A DNA stretch of 46,527 bases from the NCBI GenBank assembly GCA_030619925.1, contig JAUXAL010000024.1, positions 1 through 46,527 of the forward strand. The letters are read 5' to 3'. This document shows positions 25,443-33,814 of the stretch, piece after piece. Position 1 is the first letter of the stretch. Every line of letters starts with the position of its first letter. Below the pieces are notes generated by a model that was not told where the DNA came from, did no database searches, and was given only the letters and a program-made list of their open reading frames with translations. Made by a program: the position numbers and the translations under genes. The DNA is from Phycisphaerae bacterium. GTDB lineage: Bacteria > Planctomycetota > Phycisphaerae > Sedimentisphaerales > Anaerobacaceae.

Positions 25443-26255
25443 ATGAACAAGCAAAGAGGTTTTACGTTAATTGAACTTCTGGTGGTAATCGCTATCATTG
25501 CCGTATTGATGGCGATATTGATGCCGGCGCTGCAGCGGGTAAAGGAACAGGCAAGAGAGATGACCTGTAGGGCGAACCTGCGTCAATACGGCCTGGCACA
25601 GACCGTATACCTGGACGACAATGACGACCGCTATCCTTATTCATGGACCTCGCTCGTCGCCAATGAGCGTCCTGTGAGCGGGTACGAGCGTTACTGTCGA
25701 TGGCACGACCCGAGATATCCGCCTGACGGACCATTTTGGTCCTATCTGCCGGAAGCGAAGGTCCACCTCTGCCCATCGTTCAAAGTCCTTGCCAAGTCCG
25801 AGGGTACAAGGCATCCCAGACATGTTGCTTCCAATCCGGTTATTCCTCAATACAGTTACAGCATGAACTCCTGGTTAGGCTCGAAGTCAGGCGACCCAGG
25901 CGGCTCTTCCAAAACAGACTCCAAAGGACGGGGCGGAGTTCGTAAACGTTCCGAGATAACGAGAAGCAAAGCGGAGGTATTTTTTTTCGCTGAGGAGAAT
26001 ATGTGGCCCAGGTCGGGCAATAGCAATGTACTCAACGACAACGCCTTGTGTCCCGATGGCCGCGACTGGTTTGGTACCTTTCATAGTGCATCGAGCGCAG
26101 ACCTCAACAGCGGAACAATCAATGCGGTCTTTGTGGACGCCCATGTCGAAGAAGTGCGGTCGGCCTTAAAAGAGGACCCTTACGACCACTCAGAAAAGGA
26201 GTTCGGCATGTTCGAGAAACACGGCTGGCCAAACAAACAGCCGTTTCAACAGTGA
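25443..26255 (+). CDS. prepilin-type protein, copy 9 (divergent)
   Basis: The leader is MNKQRG, then [26 protein letters not shown] precedes ATG 25443, which is preferred to the upstream ATG 25401. The globular domain differs from copies 3-8 ([42 protein letters not shown]), and the C-terminal block is [15 protein letters not shown], another departure from DG. It resembles other planctomycete H-X9-DG relatives more than its neighbours, so it is probably an independent family member that flanks the amplified block. Confidence 0.84.
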   Translation: MNKQRGFTLIELLVVIAIIAVLMAILMPALQRVKEQAREMTCRANLRQYGLAQTVYLDDNDDRYPYSWTSLVANERPVSGYERYCRWHDPRYPPDGPFWSYLPEAKVHLCPSFKVLAKSEGTRHPRHVASNPVIPQYSYSMNSWLGSKSGDPGGSSKTDSKGRGGVRKRSEITRSKAEVFFFAEENMWPRSGNSNVLNDNALCPDGRDWFGTFHSASSADLNSGTINAVFVDAHVEEVRSALKEDPYDHSEKEFGMFEKHGWPNKQPFQQ

Positions 26256-26310
26256 AAAATACTGTCGATTTTCGATTTCAATCGTCAATAGGAGTTGGGT
26301 TCTCTGCTGT

Positions 26311-26336
26311 GGCGGTTTTAGATGACCGCCGTTTTG
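26311..26336. terminator. hairpin between prepilin array and fumarase gene
   Basis: GGCGGT and ACCGCC form a perfect 6-bp stem with an 8-base loop, followed on the plus strand by GTTTTG. It overlaps the stop codon of the convergent fumarase gene. It may end the array transcript; the T-run is short. Confidence 0.4.
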
Positions 26337-27205
26337 TGCCTGTGGCTGTGGCATTCAATGTTCACCGCCACAGGAAGTGATGCAATATGACACGCAGCGG
26401 TCTCGACCAGAACAGCCAGAGCGGTAGTATCACCGCCAAGACCCTGCGGACCCAGGCCAAGCGCATTGATTCTCGAAAGCAAATCCGTCTCAAGCTCAGC
26501 GTAAAACTTATCGCTGTTTCTTTGGTCTAATTTTCGACACAGGGCCATTTTGCTCAGCAGACAGCTCATTTCAAAATCGCCCCCAATCCCTACGCCAACA
26601 ACAAACGGCGGACAGGCATCGGCACCGGCTGTTCTTACAACATCAACAATCCAATCAATTATCTTGTCTCTCTCTGCCGTGGGCCTGAACATCCAGAACC
26701 GGCTCTTATTCTCACATCCACCGCCTTTGGTCATAACGGTCAGCTTTAACTGGTCGCCTGCTACGATTTGTTGATGAATTATAGCAGGTGTATTTGAACG
26801 GGTATTCTTGCGTTTATTTAAAGGGTCGGCTACAACGCTTTTACGCAGATAACCTTTTTGGAAACCTGCCGCGACACCGGTGTTGATTGCATCGAACAGG
26901 TCCCCCGCTTTGCGGAAATTAGACGTCGCCTGCTTCCGGCCGGAAGCGGGCTTAACGGCAACTTCAGAACCCCGCTGGACAAAGACTACCGCAAGTCCTG
27001 TATCCTGACACAACGGTATCCTTTCATCCTTTGCTATGCGTGCATTTTCGATAAGCTGATTGAGTATTTTCGCAGCCGCTGGGTCGGATTCTTTTTGCGC
27101 CGCCTCCTCAAGAGCAGCTAAAACATCACATGGAAGCTCGTAGCCGGCTGATACACATAGCGATTCAACCGTCTCAGCGATTTTTTCAAATTCGATATAT
27201 CGCAT
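26318..27205 (-). CDS. class I fumarate hydratase/tartrate dehydratase, alpha subunit
   Basis: This is the 4Fe-4S hydro-lyase N-terminal (alpha) subunit. Cluster cysteines are in RIPLCQDTGLAVVF, MTKGGGCENKSRF and GDFEMSCLLSK. GGDTTALAVLVETAACHIASL is the C-terminal signature. The beta subunit normally adjacent is absent, so the partner must lie elsewhere or be missing. Between the VVFVQRG strand and the LFDAINTGVAAGF helix is an extra segment (KPASGRKQATSNFRKAGD) encoded over the palindrome GCTTCCGGCCGGAAGC, probably another in-frame repeat insertion. Fumarate versus tartrate specificity cannot be told from this. Confidence 0.88.
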   Translation of the reverse strand: MRYIEFEKIAETVESLCVSAGYELPCDVLAALEEAAQKESDPAAAKILNQLIENARIAKDERIPLCQDTGLAVVFVQRGSEVAVKPASGRKQATSNFRKAGDLFDAINTGVAAGFQKGYLRKSVVADPLNKRKNTRSNTPAIIHQQIVAGDQLKLTVMTKGGGCENKSRFWMFRPTAERDKIIDWIVDVVRTAGADACPPFVVGVGIGGDFEMSCLLSKMALCRKLDQRNSDKFYAELETDLLSRINALGLGPQGLGGDTTALAVLVETAACHIASLPVAVNIECHSHRHKTAVI

Positions 27206-27215
27206 TGGAAGCTTG

Positions 27216-27281
27216 AAGTGCCTAAAATTTGAAATGACTAAAGTGAAATTAACATATAACTTTAGCTCACTTTAGGCACTT
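27216..27281. repeat. nested inverted repeat upstream of the fumarase gene
   Basis: AAGTGCCTAAA (27216-27226) and TTTAGGCACTT (27271-27281) are perfect 11-bp arms. Inside, CTAAAGTG (27238-27245) and CACTTTAG (27268-27275) can also pair. It fills the 86-base gap between two co-directional genes. No T-run is present. Confidence 0.6.
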
Positions 27282-27291
27282 TCTAATTTCG

Positions 27292-29562
27292 TCAAGTATT
27301 GACCTCGAAAGTCTTATATGTTGTATTACCGACCGCATCGCTGACTTTAATGGTGAGTACATGATCGCCCTTCGGCAAATCTTTTTCCGCATCTATTTTG
27401 ATGGTGAAATTCTCGTCCGTAGTATCATAAACCAAATCGTCCGGCACAGTACCTATCCAGTCAGCGTTACTGTCGATTGTATATTCCAGTTTCCCAATCG
27501 CACTGAGTTCATCTGAGACCTCGAACTCGAAAACTCTGTACTCTGCGCCGTTTTCAATGACGGACATCGTCTTCATGCTCTCAATAACCGGCCCGGTGTT
27601 ATCAACTACTACCGGCTCACTAACTCTACTGCCGGTCAATTTAGTTGAAGTAGTGTTACTTCTCTCGTCGCTTGCGGTTATCCTGACTTCATATCGACCG
27701 TCTTCAATGGTCTTTCCGTCCCATTCGAAGCTGGCAGCTTCGAGTTCGTCTTTCAGTTCGATCCAGTTTGTCCTTGCGATCTTTCTGAAGTCTATTTTGT
27801 AAATCAGCTTGTCGCCATTGTCGTCTTTGGCCTTATAGCTGATTTTGAAAAAGCCTTTTTTGCCGGCCGTCTCGATTCGACCAACAGTCACCGATTCGAC
27901 TTTCGGCGCCAAATTGGGCACAGTACTGGCAACGGCGATCTCTCTTATAATCGGACTTTTGTGACCATCTTTGCTTTGCAACACAAGTTTATACTGACAG
28001 AACCTGCCCAAAGGGCACCGCAGTTGTACCGGCTCTGTAACTTCCACCAGCTCGGTCCAGTCCGAAAAAGTCGGGTCGTTTGCATCCTTGACATTTCCGC
28101 TGCGAGAAGCCACCTGAACCCCGCATCCTTGCGGAATATCTGCTTCGATTTGCAGCTTACCCCACTGCGCCGGCTGACCGGCGTCGATAAGGTCAGAAGT
28201 GTAAGTTCCCTCAGAAGCGAAGTCGGAGTCCAACTTCATCAACTTCGCAGGATTCGCCGTCCCGAGATACACATCATCACCGGCCACAGCTATCGCCGTT
28301 ATTTGTGATGCCTGCTCATCTTCATAAATAACTGCTTCCTGCTCGGCGACCGGGTCAATGCTAAAAAGCTGGGCGCTGTTTCCGGTTCCGACAAGCAGCT
28401 TTCCATTTTCTTCTGCCAGGCAGAAGAAAACAACAGCCTCGCTGAATATATTGTTCACAAAACCGTCTTTAGTCACCTTGTATATTTGACTGGCTTTACC
28501 CGGTTTTGTTCCTTTTTGGGGCGGCGACGGTCCCTTGCCAGATTTACTATCGCCTGCCTTTTTTGTATTTGCAATTGAAAGTTTACGTCCGCCATCGTTC
28601 TTGCTGGAACTCTTGCCCTTTTCCTCCTTGGCCTCGGGCCGACCAGCAGAAGGCAGTTGGGCGGCAAATTGCGTTTGGGCCTGGACAATCTTAGCCGATG
28701 TCGCCGCCGCATACAAAACATCGTCAGCTTCAAATAACAATGCCGTAATCTCCGGCTGGTCGCTGTCATATAAAACCGTTGCTTTTTTGGTACGCGGGTC
28801 TATCTTATATACGAGTCCTCGGCTGTCACTTCCTGCATAAATATAGCCGTCCTCGCCGGTCGTGAGTGAAAGTATGTTTTTGTCGAGACTATCGTAAATA
28901 AGCTGAGCTTTTTTGCCGAGAGAATTGAGTCCGTAAACCTTACCTTCCGGCCCGGTCCCCAAATAAATATTACCGCTATAATCAATAGTTATCGCGAAGA
29001 TATATTTGGCGTCATTCGGTTCATAAACAGTTTCCATCTTGTCGGCTTCGAACCGGCACAGTCTGCAATTTTCACCGCTTATACCAGCTAAGAGTCTGCC
29101 GGACACATCGGTTGCCATAGCGAAAATATGCTCGTTTAACAGATGCTCCTCAGTCTCGACGATTTTGCTGTCGGGTTCGTTTGCATCGTTTGGTTTTTTC
29201 TTTGCTTGGCTTTGCTCTGATTCCAACGGATAAATCTTTGTCAGTTTGTTAAGGCTGTATTTATAGATGCCGCCGTTAGGGCTTGTGCCGAAGTAAACCG
29301 TCCCACCGCTTACAACCATACTGTTTATCGACCAAACGTCTTCAAACCCCTCAAGTTCCTCAATTAACTCCTCGGCCGCCCGCCCGAGTTGAATAGTCCC
29401 TCGCGAACCAATCACGGTGCCTTCGGCCTGGCCCTTCAATAAATCCGAACTGCTGGTATGACGCGTAATCTTACTGCTAACCGCTGAACACGCTGAGCTC
29501 AAAACCAGACAGACTAAAACTGCAAAGGTTAATCTGCAATTAAGGTGAAATTTATCTCTCAT
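27292..29562 (-). CDS. beta-propeller lipoprotein with C-terminal Ig-like region
   Basis: This is a secreted lipoprotein: hydrophobic LTFAVLVCLVLSSAC ends in a lipobox Cys. ATG 29562 is chosen because GGGGAG precedes it; the longer frame to 29661 reads through a repeat. Residues from about 80 to 480 show recurring propeller-like units (IYLGTGPEGKVYGLNSLGK, IYAGSDSRGLVYKIDPRTKK, LLVGTGNSAQLFSIDP, VYLGTANPAKLMKLD), interrupted by a Lys/Ser/Pro-rich linker. The C-terminus has beta-sandwich sequence (ISYKAKDDNGDKLIYKIDF, YEVRITASDERSN, HVLTIKVSDAVGNTTYK) like bacterial Ig/FN3 modules. It immediately follows the S55 protease gene. A surface role in binding or sensing is plausible; no enzyme motif is visible. 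Confidence 0.75.
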   Translation of the reverse strand: MRDKFHLNCRLTFAVLVCLVLSSACSAVSSKITRHTSSSDLLKGQAEGTVIGSRGTIQLGRAAEELIEELEGFEDVWSINSMVVSGGTVYFGTSPNGGIYKYSLNKLTKIYPLESEQSQAKKKPNDANEPDSKIVETEEHLLNEHIFAMATDVSGRLLAGISGENCRLCRFEADKMETVYEPNDAKYIFAITIDYSGNIYLGTGPEGKVYGLNSLGKKAQLIYDSLDKNILSLTTGEDGYIYAGSDSRGLVYKIDPRTKKATVLYDSDQPEITALLFEADDVLYAAATSAKIVQAQTQFAAQLPSAGRPEAKEEKGKSSSKNDGGRKLSIANTKKAGDSKSGKGPSPPQKGTKPGKASQIYKVTKDGFVNNIFSEAVVFFCLAEENGKLLVGTGNSAQLFSIDPVAEQEAVIYEDEQASQITAIAVAGDDVYLGTANPAKLMKLDSDFASEGTYTSDLIDAGQPAQWGKLQIEADIPQGCGVQVASRSGNVKDANDPTFSDWTELVEVTEPVQLRCPLGRFCQYKLVLQSKDGHKSPIIREIAVASTVPNLAPKVESVTVGRIETAGKKGFFKISYKAKDDNGDKLIYKIDFRKIARTNWIELKDELEAASFEWDGKTIEDGRYEVRITASDERSNTTSTKLTGSRVSEPVVVDNTGPVIESMKTMSVIENGAEYRVFEFEVSDELSAIGKLEYTIDSNADWIGTVPDDLVYDTTDENFTIKIDAEKDLPKGDHVLTIKVSDAVGNTTYKTFEVNT

Positions 29563-29583
29563 AGCAACTCCCCAAATTAAACT

Positions 29584-29648
29584 TATCCTGAACGAAGTGA
29601 AGGAACTTTTCTTGTCCCATATCCTTCGGCTTCGCCTCAGGATGACCG
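29584..29648. repeat. imperfect palindromic repeat at the lipoprotein start
   Basis: TCCTGAACGAAGTGAAGGA and CCTTCGGCTTCGCCTCAGGA are related opposite arms of a dispersed repeat type common in bacterial genomes. It lies between the S55 protease stop and the lipoprotein ribosome-binding site and creates a spurious upstream extension of the lipoprotein frame. Confidence 0.55.
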
Positions 29649-29657
29649 CAAAATCGG

Positions 29658-31583
29658 TCATTTTTCTACCGTTATACGCATAACTTTCTTGTCAATAATG
29701 ACCGTGCCGGTTTCCAAACTTCTCTCGACCCAATGTCGATACGGCTGGATTTTCAGCGTCCTCTTTGCATTCTGCAGAACCAGCGCTTTCGTCGCCGGCA
29801 AATCGGGCAGCTCAGCCTGCTCAACCGTAACACCCCGAGACGGCAGAACCAAAAGATAATATAACTTATCTCTGTCAATCCCCAGAGAATAATTAAGTGC
29901 CTCAATCAAACGCGGCATACTCGACGCAATAAATCTGTAGGGAATAGTTTTCAGAAGAAACGATATGTAATCCTGCCAGCCGCACACAGTCAGCTCATAT
30001 TTCCCAGCCGCCAAATCTTCCGGTATCTTCAGACTACACTGGTATTCTTTCTTTTCCGTTCGGACAGATTCCACGACCACTCCAATCTCGATATTCTCAC
30101 CGGCCTTGACCTTCGTATCGGACAAATCCACTGACCATATATGTGAAATAATACTTCTCGGCACTATACGAATGTCGAAATCGATGGACTCTATATCAAC
30201 TTCTTTGTATGGATTATTCATAAGAAGCGCAACCGAGCCCATACTTTCCATTATCAGCTCAGCCAGACCCCGGCCGGTTGAGACATTTTCAAAGGTTATC
30301 GATTCGGCGCCACCTACGCCGATAGCCACCTTGTACTCAATCATATGCTCCGGCGGAAAATCACCGAGGTAAAGAGCTGCTCCAACCACAGCCAAACGAA
30401 GCACCGTTGGAGTAAGCAGCCGATTATTAGCGAGCTGGCAGTTGTACAGGCGTTTCTCGGTGTCATTGTAGCGGTCTACCCGTATCGTCAGTGGTATCAT
30501 TTTGGCCTCTGCACCAATCCGTCCAATAACCCCCGCGCTCTCATCCGTCATCAAGGCACCTATTGTTTCCACCACGCTGGCTACCTTAAAGGAAATAACC
30601 ACATTTCGCACCACTGTGTGCACTTTCCCTATGGCCATTGGCAAATCAACCGGACCGTAACCAAGGCTGTGCCCGAAGCCATAAACCTTATCACCCATAA
30701 CCTCGGTTACTGTCCCATATATGCTCATCGTTATGTCACCACTTACCAGTGGCACGGCAAGACAGGCTCCCGGAACTAATCGCACATCCTGCTCATCGCT
30801 TCTCGATTCAGGCTTCTGGCCCCGCGCTTGGCGCTTCATGCTACCACCGAGACCGGGAACAGCCATAAGTCCTAAATGTCCAACTAAGGCATTGGCCTGC
30901 TCACAAACATCAGCCGGCAAACCAGAGATAATCAACGGACAAGGCAAATTAGTAACACCAGTTAAGCTGTTGTTTCCTGAATGTCGCGGAGTTGTAATTT
31001 GCTTGTCAATTTCAGCAAAGTCAATAGGTTTGGAAAAGTCAAACACATATCCGGCATCTCGTATCTGGTATCCAGTATCCAGTCTTTCGCTTTTCTCATC
31101 GCCTACTTTAAGCATTTCCTCTATTGGCGTCGCTCCGTAAACCGGGTCCTTGCTGAAAGCCCACGCGAAAGCCAGCGCGCCGGCCAATCGGCCGTCGATA
31201 TAGACCGGCGAACCGCTGCACCCGGCCACTGGCCCTGCGTCGATAAAACGCTCATCGGTTCCCCTAACCAAAATCGCATCCCTGCCCGGCTCCATATTGC
31301 GTACTACATCCACAACTTCCATACCAAACTTCTCGACCCCGGCAAGGCCATACTCCGTCAGGCAATACGCCTCCATCCCCGGCTTAATTTCATCAAGGCT
31401 GATATATTTCGCCGGGTCCCAAACGCCGCTGCCGCCAACCGGGGTCCCCTCTGCAGCACTTGAGCCGGCCGCCTTGTTGACGCTTAAAGTGGCGGGCCCC
31501 GCACAGAGCGAACCTATCAAAACCAGCACGCAAAATAAAAAAAAGCCTGTTTTTGGCTCTTTAAAAGGCGAAAATTTTGACAT
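29658..31583 (-). CDS. SpoIVB-like (S55) serine protease domain protein
   Basis: This is an exported protein of 641 residues with a signal peptide (TGFFLFCVLVLIGSLCAGPA). After YISLDEIKPGMEAYCLT comes the S55-type Ser motif AGCSGSPVYIDGRLAGALA (about residues 117-135). A His-containing GFGHSLGYGPVDLPMAIGK segment lies near residue 320. The rest is beta-rich and unassigned. In Bacillus SpoIVB the His precedes the Ser; here the Ser motif comes first, as I recall for other non-sporulating homologues. RLDTGYQIRDAGYVFDFSK contains a TATCTGGTATCCAGTATCC-type repeat inserted in frame (31050-31083). No PDZ domain is obvious. It is paired with the propeller lipoprotein downstream. Confidence 0.75.
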   Translation of the reverse strand: MSKFSPFKEPKTGFFLFCVLVLIGSLCAGPATLSVNKAAGSSAAEGTPVGGSGVWDPAKYISLDEIKPGMEAYCLTEYGLAGVEKFGMEVVDVVRNMEPGRDAILVRGTDERFIDAGPVAGCSGSPVYIDGRLAGALAFAWAFSKDPVYGATPIEEMLKVGDEKSERLDTGYQIRDAGYVFDFSKPIDFAEIDKQITTPRHSGNNSLTGVTNLPCPLIISGLPADVCEQANALVGHLGLMAVPGLGGSMKRQARGQKPESRSDEQDVRLVPGACLAVPLVSGDITMSIYGTVTEVMGDKVYGFGHSLGYGPVDLPMAIGKVHTVVRNVVISFKVASVVETIGALMTDESAGVIGRIGAEAKMIPLTIRVDRYNDTEKRLYNCQLANNRLLTPTVLRLAVVGAALYLGDFPPEHMIEYKVAIGVGGAESITFENVSTGRGLAELIMESMGSVALLMNNPYKEVDIESIDFDIRIVPRSIISHIWSVDLSDTKVKAGENIEIGVVVESVRTEKKEYQCSLKIPEDLAAGKYELTVCGWQDYISFLLKTIPYRFIASSMPRLIEALNYSLGIDRDKLYYLLVLPSRGVTVEQAELPDLPATKALVLQNAKRTLKIQPYRHWVERSLETGTVIIDKKVMRITVEK

Positions 31584-31636
31584 CTGTACCCTTTCGACTG
31601 ATTATTAATTAATATTTTAACAGACAGACAAGCTCA

Positions 31637-31665
31637 TTGCAAGATAAAAGAAATTTTGCTATAAT
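31637..31665 (+). promoter_or_regulatory. promoter of the TPR/rluD pair
   Basis: TTGCAA (31637-31642), 17-base spacer, TATAAT (31660-31665), identical in hexamers and spacing to the prepilin-array promoter at 17947. The leader to ATG 31796 is about 125 bases and includes a GCGGACTTCTGTCCGGCGG repeat. Confidence 0.6.
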
Positions 31666-31795
31666 GTATCTTGTCGTGCGTATTGACTATGTACGCATCA
31701 TGATACTTGACGAAGGCCGGTTTGATCGAGACCGGCAGCGCCGAGGCGGACTTCTGTCCGGCGGATACGCGATATGAGACAATGGGGAAAAGAAT

Positions 31796-32674
31796 ATGAA
31801 AGCTGACCATCGGCATGAACTAAAAACCAATGAATTGGCCGAATGGCTGGGCAACCTGCCACAATGGACAAAGGAAAATCTCACAACGATTATCGTCATT
31901 TCAGCAGTGATTGTTGCGGCCGCAACCTTTTACATCCATAGGAGCTACAGCAAAAGCACAGTAGCCGCAGAACAGCTCGAGTTTACTAATCTGCTTAACC
32001 AGCTATCAGGTAGCAAAACGCAAATCCTCAGGGCCCAGGCTCTGGGAAGAGACCTTTCATTTATGCTCCTCCAGCCCGCCAGCAATCTCAGAACCTTTGC
32101 GCAGACCGCAAATAACGACAGGATGGCAGCTTTGGCACTTATTAAACAAGCAGAAGCCCTGCGGACAGAGTTGCATTACCGCCCTGGGACTGTAAGCAAG
32201 GAGGATTTAACAGCGCAAATAAATCAGGCCAAGGCCGGCTATGCCGACGCTATCGAGAGATCCTCGTTCAATCCGTCTTTAATGGCTAAAGCCAAATTCG
32301 GCCTGGGGCTCTGTGAGGAAGAACTCGGCAACTTCGCCGAGGCAGAGCAAATATACCGCGATATTGTGGCAAACCCCAATTTCGAAGGCACTGTAGCGGC
32401 TGTCCAGGCAAAGTACCGCCTTGACACAATGACCGATTACAAGCAAAAGGTGGTCTTCAAACCATCACCCAAAGAACCAACACCTGCTGAACTTCCACAG
32501 CCGATGATCCAAATAGAGCCCGGTGACACCTATCAGCCTGCTGATGCCAATTTACCCGTTGACACTAATCGGCCTGTTGATGTCAACCTTGGTGCCCAAG
32601 CTCCAAATAGTGTCCCTGAGGTACCTGACGGGGTTCCCGTAGAGCCGGATCCTGTCAGTACGCCCGGCAAATAG
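31796..32674 (+). CDS. membrane-anchored TPR protein (YfgM-like)
   Basis: It has a cytoplasmic N-terminus, one transmembrane helix (LTTIIVISAVIVAAATFYIH, about residues 29-48), then helical repeats outside. The clearest TPR is KAKFGLGLCEEELGNFAEAEQIYRDIV. The topology matches YfgM-type ancillary factors of the Sec translocon, but sequence similarity is only general. The tail is Pro-rich with small repeats (PADANLPVDTNRPVDVN), perhaps wall-spanning or disordered. It has its own promoter (31637-31665) and precedes rluD. Confidence 0.65.
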   Translation: MKADHRHELKTNELAEWLGNLPQWTKENLTTIIVISAVIVAAATFYIHRSYSKSTVAAEQLEFTNLLNQLSGSKTQILRAQALGRDLSFMLLQPASNLRTFAQTANNDRMAALALIKQAEALRTELHYRPGTVSKEDLTAQINQAKAGYADAIERSSFNPSLMAKAKFGLGLCEEELGNFAEAEQIYRDIVANPNFEGTVAAVQAKYRLDTMTDYKQKVVFKPSPKEPTPAELPQPMIQIEPGDTYQPADANLPVDTNRPVDVNLGAQAPNSVPEVPDGVPVEPDPVSTPGK

Positions 32675-32682
32675 TTCACGAA

Positions 32683-32727
32683 GGGTTCCCGCCCGTCTGG
32701 GCGCCGAGCCTGGCAAGGCGGGGTCCC
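32683..32727. repeat. GGGTTCCC...GGGGTCCC palindromic element
   Basis: GGGTTCCCGCC and GGCGGGGTCCC are the outer arms around CGTCTGGGCGCCGAGCCTGG. It closely resembles 8173-8224. It sits directly between the TPR stop and the rluD start. Confidence 0.7.
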
Positions 32728-32734
32728 AAGCAAG

Positions 32735-33751
32735 ATGCACCAGATGCGAGATACCAAATATGAACCGTTGACGCTTCAAGCAGGAAATTTCATCAAAGAA
32801 CGCAGGGTCGATAAATACCTTCACAGCCGGCCCGAATTATCAGAATTCAGCCGCAGTTTCATCCAAAGCATAATCAAGGAAGGTGCCGTTAAGGTTAACG
32901 GCAAAATCGTCAAGCCCAGCTTTAAGCTGAGCCCGGGTGATAAAATTGATTTGACAGTCCCCGAACCGCCCAGCAAAGAGATTCTGCCCGAGGATATCCC
33001 ACTGAATATCATTTACAAGGACGACGATATAATCGTCCTCAATAAACAGTCTGATATGCTTGTGCACCCGGCACGTGGCAATACACACGGCACTTTGGTA
33101 AACGCCCTTGCGTTTTATTCGGATAAGCTATCAAGCGGCCTTGGTGAATTTCGCCCCGGCATCGTACATCGGCTCGACAGGAATACTACCGGTGTTATGG
33201 TCGTTACAAAAAACGACACCGCCCAGTGGAAAATTGCCAAACAATTCGAACGACGCCAGGTAAAAAAAACCTATCTCGCCATTGTCCACGGCACGCCTGA
33301 ACTAACAGCCGACCGCATAAACGCACCATTGGGCGTCCACCCAAAGGTAAGGGAAAAATACGCAATCAGGCCGGAAGTCGGCAAAGAAGCAATCACTTTT
33401 TATGAGGTGCTCGAAAGTTTTCGTGGTTTTTCCCTGTTGAAGATGACACCTAAAACCGGCCGAACACATCAGATACGGGTCCACCTTTCATACATAAAGC
33501 ACCCAATCGTCGCTGATGATATGTACGGCGGCAAATTGGTCTATCCGTGGCAGTTGGCTGACGCCGAACCGGCTGTGCAGGAGCCGGTTATAAGCCGAGT
33601 CGCGCTCCACGCCTCAACCCTCGAATTCAAACACCCAACTACCGACGAAATGGTAAAATTTGAAGCCCCCCTCCCCGAAGATATGCAGAACCTGCTCGAT
33701 ATGTTAAGAAAGTATCGAAGGGACCCCACTTCGCGGGAACCAAAAGCTTAA
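32735..33751 (+). CDS. rluD: RluA/RluD-family rRNA pseudouridine synthase
   Basis: It converts uridine to pseudouridine in 23S rRNA. An N-terminal S4 domain (RVDKYLHSRPELSEFSRSFI, then IKEGAVKVNGKIVKPSFKLS) is followed by the catalytic domain with GIVHRLDRNTTGVMVV (Asp of HRLD) and KTGRTHQIRVHLSYIKHPIV. The first residues (MHQMRDTKYEP) come from a GATGCGAGATACCAAATATG repeat, and the last (DPTSREPKA) from a GGGACCCC...GCGGGAACC element, so both ends carry repeat-derived codons. The choice between RluD and a paralogue such as RluC is uncertain. Confidence 0.9.
   Translation: MHQMRDTKYEPLTLQAGNFIKERRVDKYLHSRPELSEFSRSFIQSIIKEGAVKVNGKIVKPSFKLSPGDKIDLTVPEPPSKEILPEDIPLNIIYKDDDIIVLNKQSDMLVHPARGNTHGTLVNALAFYSDKLSSGLGEFRPGIVHRLDRNTTGVMVVTKNDTAQWKIAKQFERRQVKKTYLAIVHGTPELTADRINAPLGVHPKVREKYAIRPEVGKEAITFYEVLESFRGFSLLKMTPKTGRTHQIRVHLSYIKHPIVADDMYGGKLVYPWQLADAEPAVQEPVISRVALHASTLEFKHPTTDEMVKFEAPLPEDMQNLLDMLRKYRRDPTSREPKA
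33720..33742. repeat. short GGGACCCC/GGGAACC element at the rluD end
   Basis: GGGACCCCACTTCGCGGGAA reads as a compact form of the GGGTCCC-bounded elements; it encodes the last residues of RluD before the stop at 33749-33751. Confidence 0.5.
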
Positions 33752-33769
33752 GAATCCCGGCCGAGTTCC

Positions 33770-33808
33770 TTTATTCCTGCGGCAGCTTTACCAAATCGGC
33801 GTCGGAGC
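33770..33808. repeat. direct repeat of the trkA 3' end (left copy)
   Basis: These 39 bases match 35399-35437, the last codons of trkA, with one mismatch (TTTATTCCTGCGGCAGCTT shared). Read on the minus strand they would encode SDADLVKLPQE and stop, but no gene precedes them. They lie between rluD and higA, so the two toxin-antitoxin modules are bracketed by trkA-end copies. Confidence 0.85.
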
Positions 33809-33814
33809 TGGCGC

